A stretch of DNA of 64,000 bases from Callaeas wilsoni (lineage: Eukaryota; Chordata; Aves; Passeriformes; Callaeidae), in NCBI GenBank assembly GCA_013398955.1, contig VWPU01000923.1:1-64000 (forward strand), written 5' to 3'. The position numbers and the translations under genes are program-made. Below are positions 50,932 to 61,184 of the stretch, piece after piece. How positions within the stretch are numbered: the first letter of the stretch is position 1; every line of letters starts with the position of its first letter. The notes below the pieces were generated by a model. It made no database searches. It saw nothing but the letters and a program-made list of their open reading frames with translations, and was not told where the DNA came from.

Positions 50932-52887
50932 ACCTGCCCCTGTGTTGACACACGGGAGTCTTTCTCTTCTTTGCTTGTGATGTCCCCTTGTCTGGTTTTT
51001 TTATTTATTTTTTAATAACTCTTCATACTTTTTTCAAATCCTGTAAGCTCTTTTTTTTTTTCTCCAGCTTTTTTTTCCCCTTATAACTCAGCAGGCTCTT
51101 TCTTTTTGGCTGTAGAAAGGGCTCCATTCATCCTTCCCAATTCTGTCCTTGCTCTCCCTCGGTGTCCAAAGCCAAATCCTACCACAGTCCCCTGCCTTGG
51201 CCTGACCTTACTTCCCCATGCAGCAGAGTCCTATTAGCACCTGGCTTGCACAAGAAAATCAACCCTTTAAATTGTATGAATTCCCTGTGGATGTGTGCAG
51301 GGGGTAGTGGGATGCTCCCTGAGGGCTGGGAATGAGGGCAGAGCCTGAGGTACCCCAACTCTCATGTACAACATACGTGAGTCGAGTCTTGTCCTTAAAG
51401 GTTTTTACATTTATTTTTATTTCTTCATGGTTCTATGTGTTACATTATATATTCTCTTAATGTATAGAATGCATGCAGAGAACAAATATAGTATGTTCTA
51501 TATTCTTTTCTGTGTAACTATAGCCTCTCACTTTGCAAGACACTTGAATATAATCCAGACTTCTTAAACTAGGTTACCTAAACATGATGATCCAGACAGC
51601 ATTTTAAAAATTCTCTGTAGTGCTCTGCACATATCCTTCTAAAAATTGTCACAATATCAAAACCTACACCTTTTCTTTTTGTCAACTTTTCGTAAGAAAT
51701 GACAATCAACCTACAGATGAGACACAGTGGACCATGATCATTGTGCCAAAGCCTCGGCATTGAAATCAGAAGGATGGACACAATTGACCCCCTGTGCAGG
51801 CACTTCTAAGGCACAGTTCATATGACTCACCTGGTGGGGGATAATTGGTCCCTCCAAGCTCCCATTTCTGCCAGCTGACTATAAAAACACCCCAGACAGC
51901 TATCTCAGAGCTAGACCTTTATGTTATCTGGAGCTGGTTGAGGACATTTTAACCAGAATGACTACTGAGAAAAAAAAAATAAAATAAAAAGGGATAACAG
52001 ACAGACAATTTTTTTTTTCCCAGAGGAGAAAAAAACAGGTCCTTCATAGTACATAGGGCAAAAATAGTCACCTTAAGAGGGCAATGCAGCTCAATGTAAC
52101 ATAAATTATATATTTTAGCCCAGTCAGATGAGAATATTCTTTGTGTTCTACGTATATGAATAAGCCTAAACTGCTGGGATAGTGAGATACACTCAATTTT
52201 GCAGTGGAGAAATAATAATAATCAATTTCAATAATCTTGAACTACCAATATATTAAGAGCAAAATTTACATCAAAATTTACGCAAGAAAACACCCTAGAC
52301 TTGAATAGCATGCCCTTGAACACACATCCAAATCCATTTTAGTACACAACATTATAATTTATCATGCAGTAAAATACAGCTAGTTTCCACAGGGAAAAAA
52401 AACCTAAATACCTTTAGGTGCCATTGATATTAAGTATAAATAAAAAGCATACTTAGAGAATGGTCTTCAAATCATCAGTAAAATCTTACTAACTTGTATA
52501 CAGTGGAAAATTATACCTGAAAAACATAAAACTTTTAAAAAATGCTTCAGAAGATTTTGTGCATTGCTGCAATTACTTTTGTAGCAGTTGTTTTTTGTCC
52601 TGAAAAGGGATTTCTGTTCAGCTGACTTCTGTCCTCAGTGTCACACTACTTTTATTCTACAAGGGAGAAAAGGGACAAATAAAATGTATATTCATATCAG
52701 AGGAAGACAACAGGTACAACATAGTGCTGTTACTTTAAAGGAATTGTATTTTTGCATTAGGCACTGCTTCCCCATGCATTTGTATCTGCATATGTGTGTT
52801 TATGTGTCTCTATACACACAAATAATAAGTAGCTACATAGTTTACATTTTTATGGCTGAAGCCCTTGATTGAATTTTCATAATGCCA

Positions 52888-52990
52888 GGAGGGCCCATTC
52901 GGGATTCAGGTCCTGCTGTGCAAATACTCAGGAAGACATCTGCCCCAGAGAGCTTGTAACTCTAAGAGGATAAAATGTGGCAGGGGAAAT
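52888..52990 (+). repeat. Possible ancient amniote interspersed repeat
   Basis: GGGCCCATT, TCCTGCTGTGCAAATACTCA, CATCTGCCCCAGAGAGCTTG and TAACTCTAAGAGGATAA follow the order of a widespread old amniote repeat containing a 'CTGCCCCAAAGAGCTTACAATCTAA'-like block. I cannot name the family with confidence. Confidence 0.35.
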
Positions 52991-54182
52991 AATTAGGGGG
53001 AGAATCAGTGTCTGTCTCTGGTTACTTGGGAGGGTCATTCAGGTCCAGGATCAGAACAAGTCTTTGTGCTTGTCTGGCACAGATTCGTTGGTGAATCAGC
53101 AGCACCAACCTGGCTTTTTATCCTGAGCTCACATCCAAATTACCCCTCCCTCTTGTGCTCAAACCACAGCATCAGGATGTCCCCAGCGCCAGCTGAGCTG
53201 TGCAGCAACATCACCCCCTCCCAGAGAAGACCTCCAATGGCATAAATCAGCCCTGGTTTTCCACATGCATATTTCAATTCATGTAAGGAAAATATTTTGC
53301 TGTTGTTGGACTTATTTTTGAGGTAGGAGTGAGAAAGAAAACATTTCCCTGCTACAGGCTTGTTTCTCCATCACACATTAAAGGAAGGGCAGGTAAGAGG
53401 AAACTCTCAAACCCCTACCTCTTTCCCCAAGGGGACATTACCAGGAATCCCCAAGGAGTGGTGAGTTCTGTCATGTCTCTACATGCCACCCTTCCTAGCT
53501 CTACTTGTCCGCCTTCCACAGTGCTCCCCCAAAACACCAGCACCTCTGTATCTAAAGTCCAGGCGCCAATCTCCAACGTGCGGTCATAGCTGGGCAGGGA
53601 AGGAGGGATGTTGTCTTTGGAACGGAATTGAGGCAACATAAAAAGCAAGTCATGGGAACATCTTTGGACCTCCACTCTTCTCTGGGGCCAAGGTTACAGA
53701 GCCATCCTGAAAATCAGACCCCTGCATTTGCTCAGGACAAGGAGTTTTGGTTTGCACTGGTGATTCTTGCAGAAGTTTTGTTCCTCTGTGTTTGCATCGG
53801 TTAGCTTGGGGACGAGCCAGAGCATCACTGCTGATGCACTCAGTTCAGCCCCCCCCGTGGGTAGTGGAGGAGAAACACGATGATACAAATGCAACCATTT
53901 GGCCTGTTGCTCCCATGTTTCTATATCTCTGGTGAGAAATTGCCCAACTGATCAGAACAGTGAGCAAAACAGACTGCTTTCTGAAGGCCTGCTCAAGTCA
54001 CTTCTGAAGATCAGTAAGAACAAAGTCCTCTGTTGTGGTTGTGATATGCAGCAACGAGAATAAATGCTGCAAACTGGTGTGATTGTCCACTGCACCTCCC
54101 CTGGCAGAATTATGTAAAATCCAGAAATCCCTAACACACTCATTTTCTGCTACTATATGAAACTGTGACTTATTTACAGTCT

Positions 54183-54560
54183 CAAGAAGTGGGCCCATGG
54201 GAAGCTCAAGAGTTTCAACAGGGCCAAGTGTAAGATGCTGCACCTGGTTCGAGGCAACCTCCAGTATCAGCACAGGCTGGGGGGTACTGGTTGTTGAGAG
54301 GCTTGACATGACCTGGCAATGTGAGCTAGCAGTCCAGAAACCCAAATATATCCTGGGCTGCACCAAAAAACTGTGGCTAGCAGGACGAGGGAGGTGATTC
54401 TCCCCCTCTACTCCACTCTCAGGAGACCCTGCCTGGAGTGTTGCATCCACCTCTGGGGCTCCCAGGAAAAGAAGGCTGTGGACCTGGTCTAGTGGAAGGT
54501 ATCCCTGCTCATGGCAGGTTGGACTAGATGGCCTCTAAAGGTCCCTTTCAATACAAACTA
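54183..54560 (+). mobile_element. CR1 LINE 3' fragment with internal deletions
   Basis: It starts in the late RT region (GTGGGCCCATGGGAAGCTCA, GGGCCAAGTGTAAGATGCTG), passes GACCTGGCAATGTGAGCTAG, TATCCTGGGCTGCACC and CCTGCCTGGAGTGTTGCATC, and then at about 54480-54490 jumps from 'GGCTGTGGACCTG' straight to 'GTCTAGTGGAAGGT', which is near the 3' end. It closes with GGACTAGATGGCCTCTAAAG and a degenerate terminal repeat. About 400 bp of consensus are missing at the jump, and a smaller gap exists near 54282. Confidence 0.92.
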
Positions 54561-54667
54561 TTCTAATAATTTATTTTGGTGTTGTCACCATCCCTGTCAT
54601 CCTGGCCCAACACATCACAGGAATTTGGGAAGGCTTTAGACAAGAGATTCACAATTTCAACATAATT

Positions 54668-54736
54668 TGTGGCTAATGCCTGGATGCCTGTGCCAATGCC
54701 TGTGGCCAATTTGTGCTAATGCCTGTGGCTAATGTT
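54668..54736. repeat. Imperfect tandem repeat, unit about AATGCCTGTGGC
   Basis: Four to five diverged copies of a TGTGGCTAATGCC-type unit, with unit lengths varying by several bases. Confidence 0.7.
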
Positions 54737-55302
54737 CTCAGCCTAGTGCATGTGTTTTCTTTAGTTCAATCATCCCTGCCTCTGTCCCTCAGGGTTTGCA
54801 TATGCAAACCCATGAGCAGCCACCGAGGTTGATGTTTGGGTAGGTGGTTTTTTAGAGTGGAAATCTGCTGATGGATCTGTGGGGAAATTCTAGGTGGTTA
54901 TTTGCATTGGGTTTGTACATACAGAAGAAGAAAGGTTACTGGCAGTCATAGTTTTTCAATACAGTGCTTATATAATGGTATGTTTAATTGAGGTTCAGGT
55001 TTAGTCCTTGGGAGTGGACACAGCTGATAAATTGGCATAAGCTTCTCGTCTTCCACCTCTGATGCAGGACCAAAGAGCATTTTGTATGTCCTTCCTTGTG
55101 TGGTTACACTTCTAAATCAAATGTAACCATATAACTTGGTTTTGTGGGTTGGTCTACAACGTCTTTGTGTGCAGGGCCTTCCCTCCCCACAGCTGTGCTG
55201 GGCAGGTGGACCCATATGTCCTGCCTTTGTGGGGTCTGCAGAGGTATCCCAGAGCACAAGCTGCCAGAAAAAAATGAAAACAATACTAAAGAAGCAAAAG
55301 GA

Positions 55303-55304
<2 letters not shown>

Positions 55305-55335
<31 letters not shown>
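55305..55335. repeat. (GT)15 microsatellite
   Basis: Thirty-one bases of uninterrupted GT, the longest dinucleotide tract in the window. It gives rise to spurious Cys-Val and Thr-His open frames on both strands. Confidence 0.97.
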
Positions 55336-55336
<1 letters not shown>

Positions 55337-55754
55337 ATCCCATTCATTCAGAGAAGATGAGAGTGTCATCAAAGTTCATATGGCTTTTCCTCCCCTCCCC
55401 ATTTCATTGTCCCTTCTGCCCTCCACGCATGACACACATACATGTCTGTTGGAAAGTACAGGGAATTTCATTAGGTTGGCTTGGACTATCTGCTGGGCTT
55501 TTTAAGCATTCTTAAACGGACAATTCTGTCTCCTTTGAGGTAGGGATCAAATGAAGTTTGGCAAAACTAGCCTTGTCCACTTCTACAATGGCACTGGCAC
55601 TGTTGTGAGGTCCCCAGAGTCCCTGACTGCTACTAGGGTATGCCAAAAATCTGAGTATCAAGGCATGACAACAATCTTCCACCATCATTCTGAAGGCAGC
55701 ATCTGGGTTTCTCTTTGAAAGGGTTTCTCCCTTGTTAGTGTAAAAAGGTTCACA

Positions 55755-55800
55755 AAGTTATGGATGCCCCATCCCTGGAAAATGTTCTAGGTATCTTCCA
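55755..55800 (+). mobile_element. Small CR1-like fragment
   Basis: GTTATGGATGCCCCATCCCT then GGAAAATGTTCTAGGT matches the CR1 'GTGGATGCCCCATCCCTGGA' 3' block. It is only about 45 bp and could be a remnant of a larger decayed copy. Confidence 0.5.
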
Positions 55801-57255
55801 TTAAAAAAAAGAGTACATAGCCTGGACATATGAACAAATGAGTGTGCTGAGTACTTTATCCAAAAAAACATCAAGTAGAGCTGAAGGAGGACTAATATAG
55901 AGCTTCATTTAAAGTTGAAAGCAAAACATACCAACATATTGTTGCAAAACCAGAGGCAGTTTCTTTTCTATCTCGAACACCAGATGAACCAGACTCCATG
56001 CTGTAGATATTAAGGTAGGACTCAACTGGAGTTAAAAAATCTTAGGTGTTGATACGCAGTAGAGACTTAAAAGATAATGTATAAGCCTGATTTTACTTTA
56101 AAAAACTTGAGGTTTTTTGATAGAATAACTTAAAATGAAAAAACAGCTAAAATGCCATGTTCATCATTGCATTCTGATGGTGGACCTGCTGCATCTGGTG
56201 TCTCAGAAGCAAGTGGTTGAGAGCAGCACTGCAAGTGTAGTGGAGAAGGAGGAACTGCCCCTTGAAGACTGTCAAAACCAATGCAGCATGTGTTGTGGGA
56301 GGCATTTTCTTTACATCTTGTGGATGGTTGTATCATGCAACATCTCTCCAGGCTAGCATTAGGTTATCTTCCTTCTTCACCATAAGACCTCATCCACAAT
56401 TTGAGGCTGGGTAGTGGCCTCAGGGGAAATCATGCTGTGCTGTGCAGAAGTTTCTGGAGTTACCTTGATGAGTAGCTAAGGGTGGATTAAAATACAATGG
56501 CCTATTTGGGGAACAAAATGCCTTCCTCCTCTGATTTCTGACAAAATATTTTATTTATAGGCCATCTGCTGCCCTAGCCCAGAGAAATGCTGTTGTTCCT
56601 TTCCCCATCTTGCTCCTTCCTATGTCAGGGATGGTTTCTCATCTCCTTTCACTCCCTCAACAAGCCTTCTGCTTTCTGTTTTCTGTTGTTTTTCCCAAGC
56701 TGGCTGTGAGATAGGCAGGAAATGGGCTCCCTGTGCCACAGGGGAGTCACAGGCTGTCCGCCAGTCACTCAGGCATGTGCTTAATGAGGATGGTGCTCTA
56801 GTGGTCTTGGTCTGGCAGTCACTTGAAGACCAGCCCATGCATAGAGGGGTTGGATAAGGAGAAGTGTCGCATGAGAGCTTTGAGGCAGCACGTGTTCCCA
56901 TTGATTAATGGACATTTTGGGGTAGAGAGCAAAAGCAATGAAACATGAAATAAGGCTGTTATAAAAATGTATTGGAGGATTCGCTCTGTGATCATACTTT
57001 TGGGCTCTGAATATTATGTTGCTAATATTTTTGTATTGCTGTTGGCCGGGGTACCTCAGCTGGTACTGGGACCTCTCTAGATATATCTTCAAGTCTTGGA
57101 CTCACACTTTTCTACAAGTCTATTTTTTCCCACATGAGACAGCCCATATTGCCTGTCATATATGTTATTACCCAAAGCTGTTCCTTGCTTGGTATGACCA
57201 GGAAGAGCTTCAGTGAATAATGCAGTGGGCAAAAATTATTTTGATTTCCTATGAA

Positions 57256-57906
57256 CTGTGGAAAAGGACTTGGTGGTACTGGTGAATGAAAAACAAGCCA
57301 GCACTGTATGCTCACAGCCAACCGTATCCTGGGCTGCATCAAAAGAAGTGTGGCCAGCAGGGGATTCTGCCTCTCTGCTCCACTCTCATGAGACCCCACC
57401 TGGAGTGCTGTGTCCAGGTCTGGGGCCCCAACATTGGAGAGGGTACAGAGGTAGGCCACAACGATGATCACAGGGCTGGAACACCTCTCCTATGAGGAAA
57501 GGCTGACAAAGTTGGGCTTGTTCAGCCTGTAGTAGAAAAAGCTCCAAGAAGACCTGATTTCAGCCTTTCAATGCTTAAAGGGGGCTTATAAGAAAAATAG
57601 GGAGATTATTTTTCAATGGGGCCTTTACTGATAGGAAAAGGAGCAATGGTTTAAAACTATAATAGGGCAGTTTCAGACTAAATATAAGGAAGAAATTTTT
57701 TACAATGAGGGTGGTACAACACTGTCACAGGTTGCCCAGAGAGGTGGTGGATGTCCCATCCTTGAAAACATTCAAGACCAGGCTGGACACGGCTCTGAGA
57801 AACCTGGTCTAGTTGAAGATGACCCTGCTCTTTGCAGGGGGACTGGACTCTATGGCCTTTAAAGGTCCCTTCCAAGAAAAACTGCTCTGTGATTCCATAG
57901 ATTCTA
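57256..57906 (+). mobile_element. CR1 LINE 3' fragment, longest 3'-complete copy
   Basis: It reads in order GAAAAGGACTTGGTGGTACT, AACCGTATCCTGGGCTGCAT, CTCATGAGACCCCACCTGGA, CTCCTATGAGGAAAGGCTGA, TTTCAATGCTTAAAGGGGGC, AGGTTGCCCAGAGAGGTGGT, TTCAAGACCAGGCTGGACAC and TGCAGGGGGACTGGACTCTA, and ends CTGTGATTCCATAGATTCT, a CR1 3' terminal repeat. It is 5'-truncated within the RT C-terminus and interrupted by small deletions. About 650 bp remain, about 0.8 kb downstream of the OXGR1 stop and antisense to it. Confidence 0.96.
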
Positions 57907-58588
57907 ATTCAGTGGTGTGGAAAATCCTTGTAAGAGCAATCTTGTATTACCCCACCATTACTCTTCAGGCAACGACTAAAGGCACTGAACAAGGTCTTAC
58001 TGTGTAAGCTGCACTTTTAGCCGTCTCTGGAGGGTGATCTGTCCCAGCCAGTACTGGAGCTGCACCTCAGGTCTTCAAAAGCAGGCACAAACATTCGAGT
58101 CTATGTCTGATCTACCTACCTTTTACGGTCGGTGGAGATAAAAAGGCACTTCTAGGTCATGATTCATCTTGTCCAAATGCAGACATCCAGAATAATTCAG
58201 TGAATCACACTCTAAAATTGCTTCTTTCTTTCCATTATAATGGAAAATTATAAAATGAGGACAAGGTGATTAGCTATATGCAGACACCTACCCTCTCAGT
58301 CTCTCCAGGGAGGTGAGATGAACCTCCTACAGGCCTAAGACAGGTTTTGATCTTTAGAGGATCTTACTCCTCTCCACGGCTTAGGAAGAAAGTCAAAGAC
58401 AGGCCCCTAGCTTAGACGAGACACTTACCTTTTAAGTTAATAAAATTAATTTAGGATTACTCCCAGCCTGGATCTGTATCTGCCACTAATAGGCTAATAT
58501 TTTTTTCTGGAACTGGCCATTCTTCAAAAGAGCTACCATGGATTCAGGAAGCAAATACAGAAACATTTCTGAGAAGTTTCACACTTCA
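57907..58588. other. Intergenic, downstream flank of OXGR1
   Basis: Unique sequence between the CR1 copy and the OXGR1 3' end. No feature recognised. Confidence 0.6.
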
Positions 58589-58644
58589 TTTATTAGTATT
58601 TTATTTTAAACTTTTTATTTTTAATCATTTTAATCATTTTTATT
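58589..58644 (-). terminator. OXGR1: Cluster of candidate poly(A) signals for OXGR1
   Basis: Four AATAAA hexamers on the - strand (TTTATT on + at 58589, 58600, 58614 and 58639) lie 36-92 bases past the OXGR1 stop. They suggest a very short 3'UTR, although an alternative signal further left cannot be excluded. Confidence 0.45.
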
Positions 58645-58680
58645 TTCTCCTTTGATGATCAATTTGTAACTCAGAACAGA

Positions 58681-59778
58681 CTAACTCTCCTTTGGCACTG
58701 GCTTGGTTAACCTGAGTACTCTGATGGCAGGGAAGTTGTGCATGGCTGGTTGAGGGCAGGTTCTGATCTTTCCTCCATAAATGTTAAATGGCATCAATCT
58801 CTTCTGCTTCAAATTCTTGTTTGTCCAAAACTTGAAGAGTGAGAGTATTGCCTGCTGGAAGTTATCTCCTGACACTACATAGAGCAACAAATTTCCAAAA
58901 GTATTTAATGCTGCTAAAGGTTTAGTTATAATAAACACAAAATGGATCGTTTTCTTCAAGTGGCAGCTAACTGGTTGTACTTGGAGCTCCAGACAAATCC
59001 CTCGAAAGACGTGGAAGGGGAGGAAGCACACATAGAAGACCAGCAAGAGGAGAACAGTGAGTCTGCGAGCCTTTTGTTTGTAGCAAGCCTGTGTGTGGGG
59101 CCCAGTGGCCAAGAGGCAAATGATGAGCACGTAGCACAGGGTCACCGTCAGCAAGGGTAAGAAGAAGGCAAACACAGTCAGTATCCAGTTGTACCAGCGA
59201 CTTGTGTCGAAGTCCTCAGCAGTAACCAGGTCTGGGCAGATCGTCCTGTTCTGCCTGTGACTTGGGGCAATCAGGATGGCCAAGGGGCTGAGGGCCACCA
59301 GGGAAATCATCCAAACGACTGCGCAAGTCACCACTGCCCATCTCCGCTTCCGAAGAAAAAGGCATTTAATTGGGTGCACGACTACCAAAAAGCGGAAGAT
59401 GCTGAAGCAGCTAAGGAAGATAATACCACTGTACATGTTGAAGTAGAAACAAAACTGAATAAACTTGCACATGAAGCCTCCAAAAATCCAGTTACTTCCG
59501 TTAGCATAGTAGTGTATAAAGAAAGGAAGCGTGACGACGTATAGTAGGTCAGTGATAGTCAGGTTTAACATAATGATGGTGCTGCTTTTCCAGGGCCTCA
59601 TCTTAACACAGTAAACAAAAATTGTCACAATGTTCCCTGGGAAGCATACCAGGAAGATTAGGCTGTAAAGGACAGAGAGATAGAATTTCACCTGTAAGAA
59701 ATCTTCATCCTTGCAGCTTGTCAATTGGTCTGCGGGGCCGGGCTGAGCAGTAAAATTGCTGGTGCATTCAGATGCCAT
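58681..59778 (-). CDS. OXGR1: 2-oxoglutarate receptor 1 (GPR99/GPR80), class A GPCR
   Basis: A plasma-membrane receptor of the P2Y-like group. The mammalian protein couples mainly to Gq and responds to 2-oxoglutarate, itaconate and LTE4. The single coding exon gives 365 residues from ATG 59776-59778. The open frame extends 23 codons upstream, but a splice acceptor lies between that ATG and this one. Visible features: sequons N8, N93 and N177; seven hydrophobic helices near 32-57, 66-90, 104-127, 147-170, 197-222, 239-261 and 279-302; KMRPWKSSTIIMLNL after TM1; Cys104/Cys181 for the TM3-ECL2 disulfide and Cys22/Cys272 for a second bridge; FRF in place of DRY; KQKARRLT and CFLPFH around TM6; PLAALNTFGNLLLYV in TM7. 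The C-tail of about 63 residues is longer than in the human protein (337 aa). Pocket residues Gln108, Tyr112 and Lys286 differ from human Arg, His and Arg, while Arg259 is kept. Synteny with HS6ST3 supports orthology. Confidence 0.96.
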   Translation of the reverse strand: MASECTSNFTAQPGPADQLTSCKDEDFLQVKFYLSVLYSLIFLVCFPGNIVTIFVYCVKMRPWKSSTIIMLNLTITDLLYVVTLPFFIHYYANGSNWIFGGFMCKFIQFCFYFNMYSGIIFLSCFSIFRFLVVVHPIKCLFLRKRRWAVVTCAVVWMISLVALSPLAILIAPSHRQNRTICPDLVTAEDFDTSRWYNWILTVFAFFLPLLTVTLCYVLIICLLATGPHTQACYKQKARRLTVLLLLVFYVCFLPFHVFRGICLELQVQPVSCHLKKTIHFVFIITKPLAALNTFGNLLLYVVSGDNFQQAILSLFKFWTNKNLKQKRLMPFNIYGGKIRTCPQPAMHNFPAIRVLRLTKPVPKES

Positions 59779-59793
59779 GTTTTCAGAATTCTC

Positions 59794-59816
59794 CTTAAGA
59801 CAAAAATCAGAGAGGA
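59794..59816 (-). other. OXGR1: Predicted splice acceptor 5' of the OXGR1 coding exon
   Basis: Read on the - strand, a pyrimidine-rich run CCTCTCTGATTTTTGTCTTAAG ends in AG at 59795-59794, 15 bases before the chosen ATG. The exon would begin at 59793. This matches the usual arrangement of OXGR1, with non-coding upstream exon(s) and an intronless CDS. The upstream exon and promoter were not located. Confidence 0.7.
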
Positions 59817-61028
59817 AATGAGGATTTGCTAACGTACCCTGTCTCACCCGTGAAACCAGAGTTTCACCCTCTCCTCTCTTTAATGTTTAATTTTGATAAT
59901 TATTAATTTTATTCTTCCTTTGTTTAGCTTCCTTCATTGAAGAAGACAATTATCTGCAAATCTTCAGGAGTAGGAAGCACACATTTAGAGAGCTAGAGGG
60001 AATTTGGGCTTAGATTTTGCAGAACTGTGAACTAGTCTTAACCTTTCAGAAAGTAGAACCATGTCCATATATTATTTTCATTAATCTGAGCTAATCAGTG
60101 TTTCATGCTCATGAAACAGAGATGTCGTTCTGCTTTCATGAAAGCCAAAAGACGTTAGGTTTAGTTACAGATCTCAGGACCTGATGCTCCCATAACCTGA
60201 TAGTTTGTTCCCTGAATGTGATTTTATTCTCTTGGAGTCATCAGAGTATAAAACTAGTATAAATCTTCTGGTTTCAGTTTTCTGGGGGTTTTTTTTGGGG
60301 AGGAGTGTTATTTTGTTTCGGTTTTTTTTTTTTTTTTAAATCAAGCTTTGTAGTGGGGTAAAACTGATTGAAATTGTTAAAGATTGTTTCTCAAAGGGCA
60401 GAAGGAAAAAGGGAAGCACAGAGGAAAGGCAGTGATCTTGTTTCCCATTCTATACCAATTCGAAATAGGAAGACTTTTCTCTGAAATGATTTCTTGTCTG
60501 ATATAGCCAATTTGGATCTCTCCACAATGAGTTCAAGACATAACATTTCTTGATAGTGTTTTAACCTGAAAAAATGGTAACCAAGCATGAAAATCATCTA
60601 ACTTCAGGTATCAAAAAGTTAGATGCTTAAATTGGAGCCAGTCCTCCTAAGACCCCGTTTATCAAGACAGAAGTAAGTTTCTCCAGGCCATAATTTATCT
60701 ACCCACAACTGAGGTTTCTAAGATAAATTATTTACTCTTTTGGCATACCTGTTTCTTTCCATTGATACAAAAGACAGCCCAAGGTGAGTTGTTCAGACCT
60801 GGAAAACTCAAGTGAGCAAGAGCTATGCTACTGTGTGCCTTCAGCATCTCAGGTGAGTACCACTCTTCCAGATTCTAACCAATTCCATGTGAGAAAATAT
60901 TTTAAAGAAACTTCATAAAGTGATAGACAGGGTACTATCAAGCCCAGATCCTCTCTCTTGTCCCAGAAACAGCATCTTTAAACTAAACCAGTGCTGCATT
61001 AAACATCCAGAGTGAAATCAGCACATTA
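59817..61028. other. Probable OXGR1 5' intron/upstream region, nothing coding
   Basis: Unique AT-rich sequence with a 16-base T run (60322-60337). No first exon, CpG-rich promoter or repeat family is visible. Confidence 0.5.
60322..60337. repeat. Poly-T(16) homopolymer
   Basis: Sixteen consecutive T preceded by a T/G-rich stretch. Confidence 0.9.
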
Positions 61029-61184
61029 AAGAAAAAAAAAAAACCAAAACCAACCAACCAAAACCAAACCAAACCAAACAAAAACAAACAAATGAAAAAA
61101 CCAAAATCAAAACCAAAACAAAACAAAAAAAACCCAAAAACCAACCAACCAAACAAAAAAACCTAAAAAAACAAACATAAAAAG
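61029..61184. repeat. (CAAAA/CCAAA)n low-complexity A-rich tract
   Basis: About 156 bases made almost only of A and C in CAAAA, CCAAA, CCAACC and poly-A units, interrupted by rare T and G. On the OXGR1 (-) strand it is a T/G-rich tract. No parent element is recognisable. It lies about 1.25 kb upstream of the OXGR1 ATG. Confidence 0.95.

Larger units (their letters stand above)
49512..54182. other. Intergenic, no gene seen
   Basis: Unique sequence with T-rich runs (about 51000-51070), a TG microsatellite (50917-50931) and a possible old repeat at 52888-52990. Open frames are short and unrecognised. Confidence 0.55.
54561..57255. other. Intergenic, no gene seen
   Basis: Holds a short imperfect tandem repeat (54668-54736), the window's longest GT microsatellite (55305-55335) and a small CR1-like scrap (55755-55800). 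No exon is supported. Confidence 0.55.

Noticed and set aside
53998..54450. 150-codon - strand frame
   Set aside because: Most of it is the antisense of a CR1 LINE copy.
55104..55515. Cys-Val/Thr-His repeat proteins
   Set aside because: Produced by translation of the GT microsatellite at 55305-55335.
58942..59544. + strand frames of 72 and 95 codons
   Set aside because: Antisense shadows of the OXGR1 coding sequence.
58681..59778. Assignment as a P2Y nucleotide receptor or SUCNR1 instead of OXGR1
   Set aside because: The WKSSTIIMLNL, KQKARRLT and PLAALNTFGNLLLYVV segments match OXGR1 most closely, and HS6ST3 is its known neighbour.
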